Shown: positions 36,001 through 44,434, counted from the first letter of the stretch. The stretch is 64,000 nt of DNA from CAWFGW01 sp963849955 (GCA_963849955.1 CAWKJU010000009.1:434001-498000); one strand, 5' to 3'. Notes: generated from the letters alone by a model not told the origin. Numbers and translations are program-made.

Positions 36001-36848
36001 AAGGTTTTAGTTATATGCCTGGCGATTCTGTTGAAGTGTCGATTACCAAGTTCAATTATGAAAATGCTTTAGGGTTAGTTTCATTATATGGTAAGAACTT
36101 TCAGCCTTTAGAAGCTTTTGTAGGTGATTCCACTACTGCAATAAAATTTCAAGTTCCAGCAAATGCTTTGGGGGAAATTATGTTAGTTGCAGAGGTGTTT
36201 GATACACTTGATGCAACCATTACACTGGATACATTGTCTCTAAATATTCAATTAGCACCAGGAGTTACCATTGATCGAATTGCTGTTGATGTGGAACAAG
36301 GTCGTGACCTGTATACGTTTGTTGATTCAACAACCAGTTTTCAAATCACTGCATTTTATAGTGACTCATCAGTTAGGAACATCACCCCTAACGCTGGTTT
36401 TGAGGTAGAGTCGGTACTTGGAAACTTTACAGTTGACTCCTTAGGAAACATAACGGGTGTAGAACAGGGTCTTGATATGCTAAAAGTAGACTACAATGGT
36501 TTAAGAGACTCTGTTTACGTCATCGTTTCGGCAAATCCTTTTAAAGAAAAACCTGGAATTATTACTAGTAATAATGTAGAAGAAGCTAATAAAATTCTAG
36601 TTTCTACATTCACAGTTTACCCCAACCCTGCTGAAGATATCATGAAAATTGGCTTAGAAGGATTTAGTACTTCCATTCAAATAAAACTGATAAATTCACT
36701 AGGTGTTGAAGTACTTGATGCAACAAAAGAAGTAAAAGGCAATGAAGTTTCTATTGACGCTAAGTCATTTTCTCCAGGAATATATATACTTCTAATTCAT
36801 GACCTAAAAACAAGCCGAACGTACAAAAAAAGAGTCTTAATTAGATAG
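33057..36848 (+). CDS. Secreted propeller / alpha-beta hydrolase (lipase-like) fusion with T9SS sorting domain
   Basis: The 1263-residue protein has a signal peptide MYSLNKLIPFLTLCYFFILQ (cleavage near THAQ). Residues about 30-410 contain two-component-regulator-type propeller repeats (NNNVWVGTDKQGLYSFNN, NGGIWVGQSG, NDQIWIATDNGVASL). Residues about 555-900 form an alpha/beta hydrolase with VLIEHGIFSD and the nucleophile elbow GHSTGG (Ser633). A beta-sandwich or Ig-like part (about 980-1160) and a T9SS type A domain (FTVYPNPAEDIMKI ... GIYILLI) follow. It should be secreted to the cell surface and may hydrolyse esters or lipids. The propeller-lipase combination is uncommon. Aspartate and histidine partners were not assigned with certainty. 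Confidence 0.8.
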   Translation: MYSLNKLIPFLTLCYFFILQTHAQQCFELHEPGGNTYTCISIDKNNNVWVGTDKQGLYSFNNNAWHKSSYLTENKITQIAPDKNGGIWVGQSGRNFQANGGGVSYIAAGESSETHYTFSFANNDREGYGLPTSKIQSVAIDSLGRVWAAGSYSSLYVSGVGSYHNPGGVSILTPGADRFSEIASSSMSYSSVGLIDGPRGVNVVPITGSGCIRDCITLAPAKGKMYLGWKGVGDCSYDARIRAFNIPGGGAGLKMAPLYSFDTRNSPFPFSVAISPEAIAVDKSNNIWVGLRAGNGFGVYEYFHELDKANQWHYVVNDTNNITVNRHAIGVSKKSSIVAIGTDKGLYVYKGEGSVGDLANYQIFNSTNSNIPGDNVTGVAIDNNDQIWIATDNGVASLVLGELEMYTLKTNYRFYDPTYYTTSAFSSDTLRYRISKFGRFSCNNNDETEEYAEVAADGSKSTLFLWKGANADNVELKIKEDVSEDKEEYGYFTLIQENNNSDSVKFLYHHPTHLPTLYSLPQPPVHQIFTIQVVDKTSSEVYYSEKVKIVLPPVLIEHGIFSDKSKLNNIVNHLVETGNYKEYMIRKGGFDKSTIGFSIEAMSYQVREDLNALQQTCAENGLSMGKAIVLGHSTGGLGVRAYTQKMYQENINKFISIHVPHSGSQYVDLLADTRKINLENIILGLNTTEVEINIGEFIMYPTFFNQRNEGYKDIKDFIPFPGRSGKLLSYYLDRTLPIAPTNMGLFYEREIKTNSEILKILNSSSGLAAEREHNIPTHAIVDNYTYGITGLEVDLIAKMTGIDDLVTAPIQLLKIGGGVAGMFLRYIIVQKASAKTGSTFQDFVIWSASKAGLDKGVSDYVLEKYIFKDLSDGVASIESQKGGLASNAISYDTEFDVAHESSKDIKGMENSFDDLLSQLRIFDLVRELPNSDKFTTSGFDPPVLSYDFLEFLGKPARQAKTERAARTSALEVGKITFGREVKGFSYMPGDSVEVSITKFNYENALGLVSLYGKNFQPLEAFVGDSTTAIKFQVPANALGEIMLVAEVFDTLDATITLDTLSLNIQLAPGVTIDRIAVDVEQGRDLYTFVDSTTSFQITAFYSDSSVRNITPNAGFEVESVLGNFTVDSLGNITGVEQGLDMLKVDYNGLRDSVYVIVSANPFKEKPGIITSNNVEEANKILVSTFTVYPNPAEDIMKIGLEGFSTSIQIKLINSLGVEVLDATKEVKGNEVSIDAKSFSPGIYILLIHDLKTSRTYKKRVLIR

Positions 36849-36907
36849 ATAGTATTGTTATGAACAGTTCTATTAAACATTGAAATGTTCTATTTCTTTT
36901 ATAAAAT

Positions 36908-36954
36908 AAAAACCTCATTGTTTTAAATAATTTAAAACAATGAGGTTTTTATTT
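36908..36954. terminator. Bidirectional terminator
   Basis: A perfect long stem AAAACCTCATTGTTTTAAA / TTTAAAACAATGAGGTTTT with a TAAT loop lies between convergent genes and has A and T runs on the two sides, so it can serve both. Confidence 0.92.
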
Positions 36955-36981
36955 TAAGCAAGTATTGTAAAAATTAATAGC

Positions 36982-37560
36982 TTAAACTCTTGAAGCAGCC
37001 ATTTCGTTTACTATTCCTCGAGCGACTTCTGTGAGTTTTTCATCAGCAGCCTTTTCTTCATTCAACGTCTCCTCTAACAAATGAGTAGCGTCTGCAAAAC
37101 CTAATGTCCTTGCAAACGTTCTCAACGAACCATACGAAGCAATTTCATAATGCTCTACTTTTTGAGCAGCAGTAATAATTCCCGCATCGCACATCGCACC
37201 ACTTTCACTTTCTTTCATTATTTCTTCTGCTTCCTCAATTAAACCAGCCATTGCTTCACATTTCTTATCAGTAGGTTCTTTATCAATAGACTCAAAAACT
37301 TTTTCAAGGCGAGTTACATGCTCTTCAGTCTCTTTCAAATGATTTTCTAACCCTTCAATCAGTTGTTTATTAGACGCCTTGTCAATCATCTTGGGGATAG
37401 CCTTAGTCAATGCTTTTTCTGCCCAATAAATATCTTTTAATTCGTCTTCGAACAATTGCATTAATTGTGTGTTTTTGCTGTTTTTTTCTTCTTGCTGATC
37501 TTTTTTAATCATCTCAGGAGAAGCTTTTCTATCTTTAGTTTTCATTGTTGAATCTTCCAT
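36982..37560 (-). CDS. DUF892 ferritin-like protein (YciE/YciF family)
   Basis: The 192-residue cytoplasmic protein has a lysine-rich N-terminal tail (about 1-30), then a four-helix DUF892 domain: LMQLFEDELKDIYWAEKALT, LIEGLENHLKETEEHVTRLE, DAGIITAAQKVEHYEIASYG, HLLEETLNEEKAADEKLTEV. The E/H residues that form a di-iron site in this family (ExxH in KETEEH, EKVEHYE, EE) are in place. Such proteins are induced by osmotic and oxidative stress. It is followed on the same strand by nothing until the bidirectional terminator. It probably forms a small stress group with the upstream PNPOx-like gene, from which 56 bases separate it. Confidence 0.93.
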   Translation of the reverse strand: MEDSTMKTKDRKASPEMIKKDQQEEKNSKNTQLMQLFEDELKDIYWAEKALTKAIPKMIDKASNKQLIEGLENHLKETEEHVTRLEKVFESIDKEPTDKKCEAMAGLIEEAEEIMKESESGAMCDAGIITAAQKVEHYEIASYGSLRTFARTLGFADATHLLEETLNEEKAADEKLTEVARGIVNEMAASRV

Positions 37561-37616
37561 AATTCTTATTATTTATAAGTATATAATTTATATGTCTTTC
37601 TAAACTATTTTTCGGC

Positions 37617-38117
37617 TTAAAAGACCAGCTTTCCATCTTTTCCCAAATCGGCTTTTTGACCTGTCACAGCGCTCACACCCATTTTAAATAAGGTAATCAG
37701 TTTATTATTTTTTGAATCCCAATAATGGGCTTCTAGGGGCTTCACCATAATAGCGCTTACATTCGGGTCATCTATGCCTTCGAACCAGGCATCATCACTT
37801 TTTTCATACAACTCTTCTATTATTGAATTGGCTTTAATAATAAATGCTTCACCATAGATAGTTAAAAATTGCATTGAACTTGGTTTTGAATAAATCAATT
37901 GAACATTGTGGTCTTGATGAATATCTGTGTTATGTGCCGAATCTCTTCCACTGAGAAACCAAATATTTCCTTCATGGTCTACTTTTTTGGTAGACATAGG
38001 TACCGTATTAAAAGGTTTGGAACCTAGGCTTGTTGCCAACATTGTAAAATCTATCGAATCGACAAGTTCCTTAATTTTATTTATGGCTTCTTTGTCGTAA
38101 AGGTTTTTAGTACTCAT
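37617..38117 (-). CDS. Pyridoxamine 5'-phosphate oxidase-family protein (general stress protein 26-like)
   Basis: The 166-residue protein has a split-barrel flavin-binding fold: MLATSLGSKPFNTVPMSTKK, NIWFLSGRDSAHNTDIHQ and VQLIYSKPSSMQFLTIYGEA, then the C-terminal MVKPLEAHYWDSKNNKL. The wording is typical of the general stress protein family close to Bacillus GSP26 that binds FMN or FAD rather than acting in vitamin B6 synthesis. Cytoplasmic. It lies upstream of the DUF892 gene, in line with a stress role. Confidence 0.9.
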   Translation of the reverse strand: MSTKNLYDKEAINKIKELVDSIDFTMLATSLGSKPFNTVPMSTKKVDHEGNIWFLSGRDSAHNTDIHQDHNVQLIYSKPSSMQFLTIYGEAFIIKANSIIEELYEKSDDAWFEGIDDPNVSAIMVKPLEAHYWDSKNNKLITLFKMGVSAVTGQKADLGKDGKLVF

Positions 38118-38477
38118 ACAAATCTGGTTTATTGTGTTACCAAAAACAGGCTAAAGGTGTGCCAAATGAAATATAGCCTGTAAGGCACATTATGAACAAC
38201 GAACGGGGATAAAAGTCAACAACTTGCATTCATCTTATTGCCCAATTCTACAAGTAACAAATCTTACCAAAGACATTTATTAGGTTATATAAAGACGATT
38301 AACTATACCTCTAATGTTATGTTTATGTTGAGGGATGAAAGACAGAACACCCTTTTACAGAACACCCTTTTTAAGAATGTTTGTTATTCATCATAAAACT
38401 TAACAACATATATAATTAGAAACTTTCATAATTGTTTATTAGAATTTAAATTCGTGACTTATTAAAAATCAATATAC
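38118..38477. other. Divergent intergenic region with a 15-bp tandem repeat
   Basis: The 360 bases lie between the PNPOx-like gene and yebC and should hold both promoters. ACAGAACACCCTTTT occurs twice in tandem at 38342-38371. No gene or RNA was recognised. Confidence 0.5.
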
Positions 38478-39188
38478 ATGGGAAGAGCGTTTGAATACCG
38501 AAAAGCTGCAAAAGAAAAACGATGGGGCAAAATGTCTACTTTGTTTCCTAAATTGGCTACCGCTATACAAGTAGCTGCAAAAACTGGAGGAACTGACCCC
38601 GATATGAATGGTGCACTCCGCACAGCTATTCAAAATGCCAAAGCTCAAAATATGCCTAAGGACAATATTGAGGCTGCAATAAAAAGAGCTGAAGGCAAAG
38701 ATGCAGCAACACTTCACGAAATGAACTATGAAGGCAAAGGACCTCATGGTGTGTTAGTGTTTGTTGAGTGTACTACAGATAACCCAAATCGTACTGTAGC
38801 TAACGTTAAATCGTATTTTAACAAAGCTGGAGGTACTGTTGTACCTACTGGCTCATTAGAGTTTATGTTCTCACGTAAAGCCGTTTTCAAAATTAACAAA
38901 ACAGATGCCGTTGATTTAGAGGAATTAGAGTTAGAGTTAATCGATTATGGTTTAGAAGAAATTGATGAAAATGATGACTTGATTTACATTTATGCCGACT
39001 ACACTAGTTTTGGTGAATTAAATAACAAAATTGAAGAACTCGGCTTAGAAATTAATAATGCTTCTTTGCAGCGCATACCAACTACCCCAGTAGATTTCAC
39101 AGAAGAACAACTCGTAGAAATTGAAAAAATGTTGGATAAAATGGATGACGATGAAGACGTTCAAGCCGTTTATACGAACATTAATTAA
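38478..39188 (+). CDS. YebC/PmpR-family (TACO1) regulator
   Basis: The 236-residue protein matches the family in length and sequence: MGRAFEYRKAAKEKRWGKM at the N-terminus, the basic helical domain through NMPKDNIEAAIKRAEGKD, then YEGKGPHGVLVFVECTTDN and domain III. Members bind rRNA/ribosomes and ease translation of proline-rich stretches or act as transcription factors. Paralogues in Bacteroidota include this form starting MGRAFE. It is monocistronic, with a terminator 7 bases after the stop. Confidence 0.95.
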   Translation: MGRAFEYRKAAKEKRWGKMSTLFPKLATAIQVAAKTGGTDPDMNGALRTAIQNAKAQNMPKDNIEAAIKRAEGKDAATLHEMNYEGKGPHGVLVFVECTTDNPNRTVANVKSYFNKAGGTVVPTGSLEFMFSRKAVFKINKTDAVDLEELELELIDYGLEEIDENDDLIYIYADYTSFGELNNKIEELGLEINNASLQRIPTTPVDFTEEQLVEIEKMLDKMDDDEDVQAVYTNIN

Positions 39189-39194
39189 AAGTTA

Positions 39195-39217
39195 AAAGCT
39201 CCAATAGGAGCTTTTTT
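39195..39217 (+). terminator. Terminator of the yebC-type gene
   Basis: AAAGCTCC / GGAGCTTT stem with AATA loop followed by T7, just after the stop. Confidence 0.88.
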
Positions 39218-39276
39218 TATGTCATTTTTAAACAAAAATAAGCTTCAGGTGTATATGTAATGTAATTTACTTCAAT

Positions 39277-39717
39277 ATGAAAATAAGACTTACCACACCT
39301 TTAAATCGTGATTATAAAGAAGTCTATCAACTTTTTAACCAAGAACTGTTTGAATTTTTAAGTCCTGTATTCCCGAAAATTCAAGTCAAACGATTTGATG
39401 GATCAGAAAAAGGAGATTTCATTCACTTAAAATTTGGGTTCCCTTTGTACAAAAAATGGGTGAGTGAAATAACAGAAGCGGACATTAACTCGGAAAGGTG
39501 TTATTTTATAGATGAAGGACGAGAATTACCCCCAGGTATTGTGTATTGGAAACACAAACATATCGTCAAAAAAACGGGTGAAAATAGCTGTGAAATCATT
39601 GATGATATCGAGTTCAAATCGTGGAATCCCATTTTCTCACGAATATTTTACCCGGTGTTATATCTGAGTTTTTCTCCCCGTAAAGAACTTTACAAAAAAT
39701 TCTTTTCTTCTAACTGA
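39277..39717 (+). CDS. SRPBCC-like hypothetical protein
   Basis: The 146-residue cytoplasmic protein opens MKIRLTTPLNRDYKEVYQLF, a pattern typical of START/SRPBCC ligand-binding proteins (LxTPLxxxxxxVxxxF), with a middle ERCYFIDEGRELPPGIVYWK and a C-terminal long helix ending KELYKKFF. A stand-alone form is common in Bacteroidota; the ligand is unknown. The ATG at 39277 follows the YebC terminator by about 60 bases, so it has its own promoter. Confidence 0.8.
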   Translation: MKIRLTTPLNRDYKEVYQLFNQELFEFLSPVFPKIQVKRFDGSEKGDFIHLKFGFPLYKKWVSEITEADINSERCYFIDEGRELPPGIVYWKHKHIVKKTGENSCEIIDDIEFKSWNPIFSRIFYPVLYLSFSPRKELYKKFFSSN

Positions 39718-39852
39718 GCAAACATTGATGAAGAGGTATTGTTATTTTTTAAAACCAGCAATAATTATGAATGAAGAAAAAAAATTATTTCTATAATTGA
39801 TTCTTATTTTATCCGTGGTTGTTTTATCCTTCCGTTAGGTGCCTTCGGAATA

Positions 39853-40179
39853 ATGCATCTCATCTACCCACATTTTTTCGATTATATGGTCCCCCCTTTT
39901 CTAGGACCTCCTACACCCTGGGTATATCTTTCAGGTCTTATCTTAACAGGTACATCCATTAGTATTTTCTTAAAGAAAGGAGCGTTTATTTCATCAAGGT
40001 TGTTGGTAATTTTCGTGGTAATTTTCATTACATCAGTTGATATCCCATTCGTTATAAGCCACTCAGTACAAGCAGAATATTTTTTGATTAGCTTAATGAA
40101 AGACCTTAGTCTTTTAGCTGGTAGTCTAATTTATTTTGTGATTCACAGCGGTAAATCTAAACTTATTTTTTGGTTCTAG
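39853..40179 (+). CDS. DoxX-like membrane protein, N-terminus probably frameshifted
   Basis: The 108-residue frame from ATG 39853 encodes a DoxX-like protein: MVPPFLGPPTPWVYLSG, a motif of that family, and about four membrane segments. The same frame continues upstream without a stop to 39775 and encodes a plausible first helix (DSYFIRGCFILPLGAFG) but has no start codon. An ATG at 39767 (MNEEKK) would join this frame if the A8 run at 39777-39784 had nine A. So the real protein is likely about 137 residues, with a one-base loss in the A run either in the cell or in the sequence. It ends inside the convergent gene by 17 bases. Confidence 0.6.
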   Translation: MHLIYPHFFDYMVPPFLGPPTPWVYLSGLILTGTSISIFLKKGAFISSRLLVIFVVIFITSVDIPFVISHSVQAEYFLISLMKDLSLLAGSLIYFVIHSGKSKLIFWF

Positions 40180-40525
40180 CTTCCATATAGTGTTCCATTA
40201 TTTGCTCTACTAAAGAAAAAACGACAATACTAATCACAAAAATAATTGGGACCCCTACCCAATCCATAATCCAATTAAAGTCTCGCTCACTTATTTCCAT
40301 TGTTTCAATTCTATTAGGAGCAAATGTTTTTTTCAACCCATACTTGAGATTGTTGTCAACTTTAAAAATCCCGCGAAGCATGCTATAAACAAAATAGGCA
40401 ATGAGTGCTGCTACACCGTTTGAAATTAACTCACGGATAACACCTTCCTTACTAGGTTTTTGGAGTCGCGCTTTTTTTGCGCCTTCCATAAAAAATGAAA
40501 ATTCTTTTTTTATAAAATCCATCAT
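40163..40525 (-). CDS. Two-TM hypothetical protein
   Basis: The 120-residue protein has a basic N-terminus (MDFIKKEFSFFMEGAKKARL), a first membrane helix at about 37-52 (GVAALIAYFVYSMLRG) and a second at about 87-108 (WVGVPIIFVISIVVFSLVEQ). No family is recognised. It overlaps the convergent DoxX-like gene by 17 bases. The upstream region to 40611 contains the terminator of the thioredoxin-like gene and presumably its own promoter. Confidence 0.65.
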   Translation of the reverse strand: MMDFIKKEFSFFMEGAKKARLQKPSKEGVIRELISNGVAALIAYFVYSMLRGIFKVDNNLKYGLKKTFAPNRIETMEISERDFNWIMDWVGVPIIFVISIVVFSLVEQIMEHYMEARTKK

Positions 40526-40611
40526 GAAAACACCTAATTATCACAAAAAAAATCAGCTTATAAGATAAGTTATACTTTTAATTTTAAGATTAAAATCATA
40601 AAACCTCAAGC

Positions 40612-40642
40612 AAAAAAAGCGAAGAGTTTCTTCGCTTTTTTT
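40612..40642. terminator. Terminator of the thioredoxin-like gene
   Basis: AAAAAAAGCGAAGA / TCTTCGCTTTTTTT stem with a 3-base loop, placed 5 bases after the stop of the minus-strand gene. The A and T runs could make it bidirectional. Confidence 0.88.
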
Positions 40643-40647
40643 GTGCC

Positions 40648-42132
40648 TTAATGTTCGTGCCCATGTTCCTCGTCATCAGACTCATCCTCTTTCTCTTGAG
40701 GTAGACCAAGTTTATCATTGAGAATTTTCTTAATGATACCTACATCTACTTTCTTTCCAATTATTTTTTTATCCTTATCCAAGATATAGATTGTTGGTGT
40801 ACTAAATACATTATATACCGTTCGATAAGCGTGAGGACTAGCAAACATATCCATGTTTTTAGAACCATCATCACGAGTGTTGATCCAGCTAAATCCATAT
40901 TTATTAATAAACTTCTTATACTCTTTATCTTCTTTATCAATCGATACGGTATACACTTCAACCCCTTTGTCTTTCACTTTCTTATAATACTCCCAAAGTT
41001 TCGGTGTCGCTTTTTTACAGTGACCACAGGTTGCAGACCAGAAGTATAAAATTGTATATTCTGCATCTACGTCATGTAATGAATAACTTTTACCTAAAGT
41101 ATCACGAAAGAAAATGTTTGGGGGAATATCGCCACAAAGGTTATAGCGTTTTTTTGCCACTTCCTCTTCTAACTTTACGCGTTGAGTTGAATCTATCCAA
41201 TCAACACGTTTATCTTGTAAGTAATAATTTTTATACAAATACCACGGCACTTCATCCATACACATGATTTTGGAATCTCCATACTTCGAAGTCAAATGAT
41301 TTAACATATATCTAAACATGGCGTAATTGCCCGATTTACCAACTTTCTCATTTAATAAATAATTACTCTCTTTAATCAATGAATCCCAGTGTTGCGCGAC
41401 CAGTTTGTCTAAATAATAATCAACCTTGCCTTCAAAAACAGGTGTGCGTAACATCCGCTCATCTTTAAAATCAATATTGTCAAAAAAGTGGGTTTTAAAA
41501 TATTGGTACTTAAAATTTTGCACAAGGCTATCCGCCATGCCTTCCGGAGCATCTGGGATTGGTACATCTTCCATTGATTTAAACAAAACAGCTGCAAAAG
41601 TATTTGGGTTATCAGCGATAAAATTCTTTTTATAATCTGTTAACTTTTTATCCAATGCTCTTAGTTCCTGTAAGAGTTTTTCAGCTTCAGCCGGATTTGT
41701 TTCTTTTAACTTTCTGTACTCATCTGACTTTTGGCTAATTGATTTACTGATTGGTGTGATGAAATTTAAGTATTTATAAAAAAGAACGTTTTCTGGCGAT
41801 CCTTCAAACACCATGTTTTTAACATAATCTGAAGTATCTGTTTTCATACTAAATTTAGTAGCATCATTGACAATGAAGTCAAAATATTTGCCATCAGGGG
41901 CAACAACTAAATAAATACCTTTGGGTAGCTTTTTATCACCCTCAAAAACTAAATTCCCTTTATTGTCTAATACACGTGCTGAATCTTGTAGCAATTTTTT
42001 TTCACCATAATAATAAGCTAACTGGCACAAACTATCTTTAGGAGCACCTTTTATTTGAAGGTTAATTTTGTAGCCTTGGGAAAAAGCATTTAAGAAACTT
42101 ACCAAGATTGCTAATAATAGAACTCGCTTCAT
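40648..42132 (-). CDS. TlpA/ResA-type thioredoxin-like protein with DUF4369 and DUF5106-like domains
   Basis: The periplasmic protein of about 494 residues starts at ATG 42132 (MKRVLLLAILVSFLNAFSQG); an ATG 9 bases upstream is also possible. After the signal peptide comes a DUF4369 beta-sandwich (about 22-115), a helical DUF5106-like region (about 120-330) and a thioredoxin fold with the redox motif CGHC (372-375 counting from the upstream ATG) and the cis-proline loop FSTPTIY. The tail ends in an acidic/histidine stretch EDESDDEEHGHEH that could bind metal. Such proteins pass electrons to substrates in the cell envelope, for example in cytochrome c or disulfide handling. Confidence 0.9.
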   Translation of the reverse strand: MKRVLLLAILVSFLNAFSQGYKINLQIKGAPKDSLCQLAYYYGEKKLLQDSARVLDNKGNLVFEGDKKLPKGIYLVVAPDGKYFDFIVNDATKFSMKTDTSDYVKNMVFEGSPENVLFYKYLNFITPISKSISQKSDEYRKLKETNPAEAEKLLQELRALDKKLTDYKKNFIADNPNTFAAVLFKSMEDVPIPDAPEGMADSLVQNFKYQYFKTHFFDNIDFKDERMLRTPVFEGKVDYYLDKLVAQHWDSLIKESNYLLNEKVGKSGNYAMFRYMLNHLTSKYGDSKIMCMDEVPWYLYKNYYLQDKRVDWIDSTQRVKLEEEVAKKRYNLCGDIPPNIFFRDTLGKSYSLHDVDAEYTILYFWSATCGHCKKATPKLWEYYKKVKDKGVEVYTVSIDKEDKEYKKFINKYGFSWINTRDDGSKNMDMFASPHAYRTVYNVFSTPTIYILDKDKKIIGKKVDVGIIKKILNDKLGLPQEKEDESDDEEHGHEH

Positions 42133-42229
42133 TTTTATCATAATTTTCTATCCAACAATTATATGACCAACTATTAATTAATTAGTGATTAATGGCAACA
42201 AATTTAAAAAAAAGGCAATAATTAAGTCA

Positions 42230-44230
42230 TTAATTAGAGTCATTCTTTAGTTTTGACTGTAATTCTTTATTTTCTTTTTTCAACTTCACTATAACGTTTT
42301 GAGCACGTTTAAACTCTTCTTTTAATAGCTCTTGTTCTTCTTCTACTTTGAGCTGTCTAACTTTTAACTCTTCTTCTTTCTCCTGCAAATTATCAGCAAT
42401 ATTTTGTGATTCTTTAAGCAGTTTTTGAGTTTGTTCGTTAGTTTTCACTGACAATATTGATGACGCCACACTTTCACCTAATTTTTCAATAAAATCGATT
42501 TGATAAGACTCCAATTCTTGAAAAGATGCTAATTCCAGAACCCCTAGAACCCTTTCTTGTATTTTTAAAGGCACAATTAATATATATCCTGGAGGAGCTT
42601 CCCCCAAGCCAGAGGATATTTTAGTCAATTCAGGAGGCGCTTTTTTAATATAAATTGTTTCTTTTTCTTCAACACATTGACCTATTAGTCCCTGGCCTAA
42701 TTTAAATATTGTATTTTTTTTCTCATCAATTTCGTACGCATAACTCGCTACTAACTCAAAGAACACTTCTTGGGAATCCAGGCTATTAATGGAAAAAAAA
42801 CCTCCATGCCGTGCACCAACATATTCAACAATACTAGAAATAAAAGCTTTACCAAGCTGATTTATATTGGTGGAATTATTTCTCAATAGCTCACCATGTA
42901 TTGCGATTCCTTCAGTGGCCCATTTACGTTTTTGACTATCGGCCTCAACTTTTGAAAGGTTTTCACGCATTGTTATTAACGATTTACTCAACACATCTGA
43001 TCCAAGTTTTACTTCAGTGTCAGTATCCGAAATCTCCCCTTTACCTATTTTTTGCGCAAAATCAGTAGAGATTTTTAGTCTGTAAATAAATTCGTTCATT
43101 GCCTCTACTGTATCATATATCTCATCATAGTTGTCGTATTCGATTTCGGGTGGAAACTCACCCTTAGCGAGGCTTATCATATTATCTCTCAAATCAATTA
43201 TAGGTCTCAAAAAACGTTTTACAAAAATTGCTATGATAATTATGGAGAAGAATATTATTAAAGAACATAAAAAAACAGTCCAATTTCGCAAGTCATCAAT
43301 TGCTTTAAATGATTCTGCATGATCGATTTTCGTGACTACCCCCCAATCTAATTCAGGTAAGTAACTATGTACAACATCAACAACTTCACCACTATGGTCA
43401 ATAATTTCTGATTTAAAAGCAGCATGAGTAGGTGAAACACTCATTTGCACTTCTTGACCTTGTACATCTCCTATATCAAATGATAAAAAAGAAGCATTTC
43501 GGTACTGGTTTCTTAAGGGACTAAGTATCTGTATACCACCGTCATTAGCTGCTCTTTTAGTGATAAATGACTCACCTGTTGTGCCTAGGCCTGTAGTGTC
43601 TGCAACCTCATCAAACAACATTTTCAGGTTCTTCTCACAAACTATGACACACATGGTAATATTATTCTGATATTTTAGTGGGTATAATGCTGATATATAA
43701 TACTCATTTTCATGAAACCGTGGTCGGTAAATTTCACTAAAAGACAATTGATGTTTAGAGTTGATAAATAATTTTGATCCTGGGTTAAAATTCTCTGCAT
43801 CATATTCATCTAAATAATGAATGCTGTTTGTTTCAAAAATTTTTCTTCCCTTCGGAGTAACAATTGATATTCTAGTGAGGTCAAAAGCTTCTCTGAGGAT
43901 GGTAAGCCGTTTCCGTAAGAATGCTTCTGATGACTGATGTGCTCTTATTGCAGAATCCCCACTAATATTGTAGCTATTCAAGTATTGCGATACATTTATC
44001 AATAAATCCTTATCCTTCTCAACAATAGAAAAACAGGATTTAAACTCTTCAAAATGTGATTTGATTTTATTTTCCTTATGTTGATTAATTACCTGGAGCT
44101 TTTCCCTGACCTTTCCTAATAACTCCGTTTTACTTCTAAAAAAAGTCAGCGCACCAATAAAAACCATCGACAATGCTAAAAGCACGGAGATGTAAATAAT
44201 CAATTTGACACCAAGCTTGAGTTTCCCCAT
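42230..44230 (-). CDS. Membrane sensor: dCache-like, HAMP and GAF domains, no output enzyme
   Basis: The 666-residue protein has a first membrane helix at about 8-31, an extracytoplasmic Cache-type sensor region (about 35-310; it contains GTTGESFITKR and ISALYPLKYQN), a second membrane helix at about 313-337, HAMP (FLRPIIDLRDNMISLAKGEF), a GAF domain (about 446-597; it contains GQGLIGQCVEEKETIYIKKA) and a coiled coil to the end (about 600-663). There is no histidine kinase, GGDEF, phosphatase or methyl-accepting domain. GAF-ended proteins of this kind occur in Bacteroidota and may act through a partner. The ATG at 44230 fits the helix start. Confidence 0.85.
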   Translation of the reverse strand: MGKLKLGVKLIIYISVLLALSMVFIGALTFFRSKTELLGKVREKLQVINQHKENKIKSHFEEFKSCFSIVEKDKDLLINVSQYLNSYNISGDSAIRAHQSSEAFLRKRLTILREAFDLTRISIVTPKGRKIFETNSIHYLDEYDAENFNPGSKLFINSKHQLSFSEIYRPRFHENEYYISALYPLKYQNNITMCVIVCEKNLKMLFDEVADTTGLGTTGESFITKRAANDGGIQILSPLRNQYRNASFLSFDIGDVQGQEVQMSVSPTHAAFKSEIIDHSGEVVDVVHSYLPELDWGVVTKIDHAESFKAIDDLRNWTVFLCSLIIFFSIIIIAIFVKRFLRPIIDLRDNMISLAKGEFPPEIEYDNYDEIYDTVEAMNEFIYRLKISTDFAQKIGKGEISDTDTEVKLGSDVLSKSLITMRENLSKVEADSQKRKWATEGIAIHGELLRNNSTNINQLGKAFISSIVEYVGARHGGFFSINSLDSQEVFFELVASYAYEIDEKKNTIFKLGQGLIGQCVEEKETIYIKKAPPELTKISSGLGEAPPGYILIVPLKIQERVLGVLELASFQELESYQIDFIEKLGESVASSILSVKTNEQTQKLLKESQNIADNLQEKEEELKVRQLKVEEEQELLKEEFKRAQNVIVKLKKENKELQSKLKNDSN

Positions 44231-44357
44231 TAATTTTTAACTATATGAAGTAAATTAAATATACTAATAACTTGAGAAATTAATAAATGTACTTATAAAA
44301 GATTATCACAAAATCGCGATTAAATCTCAATGAGATAAACATCTTCTATTCTTGCAT

Positions 44358-44393
44358 AAAAAAACCCCGAGAATCAATCATTCCCGGGGTTTA
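44358..44393 (-). terminator. Terminator of rpsA
   Basis: On the minus strand AAACCCCGGGAAT pairs with ATTCTCGGGGTTT (one mismatch inside), followed by TTTTTT. It lies 42 bases after the rpsA stop. Confidence 0.9.
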
Positions 44394-44434
44394 AAATTAT
44401 ATTCTGTAGTTCAAAACACTACATTACAAAGCTA

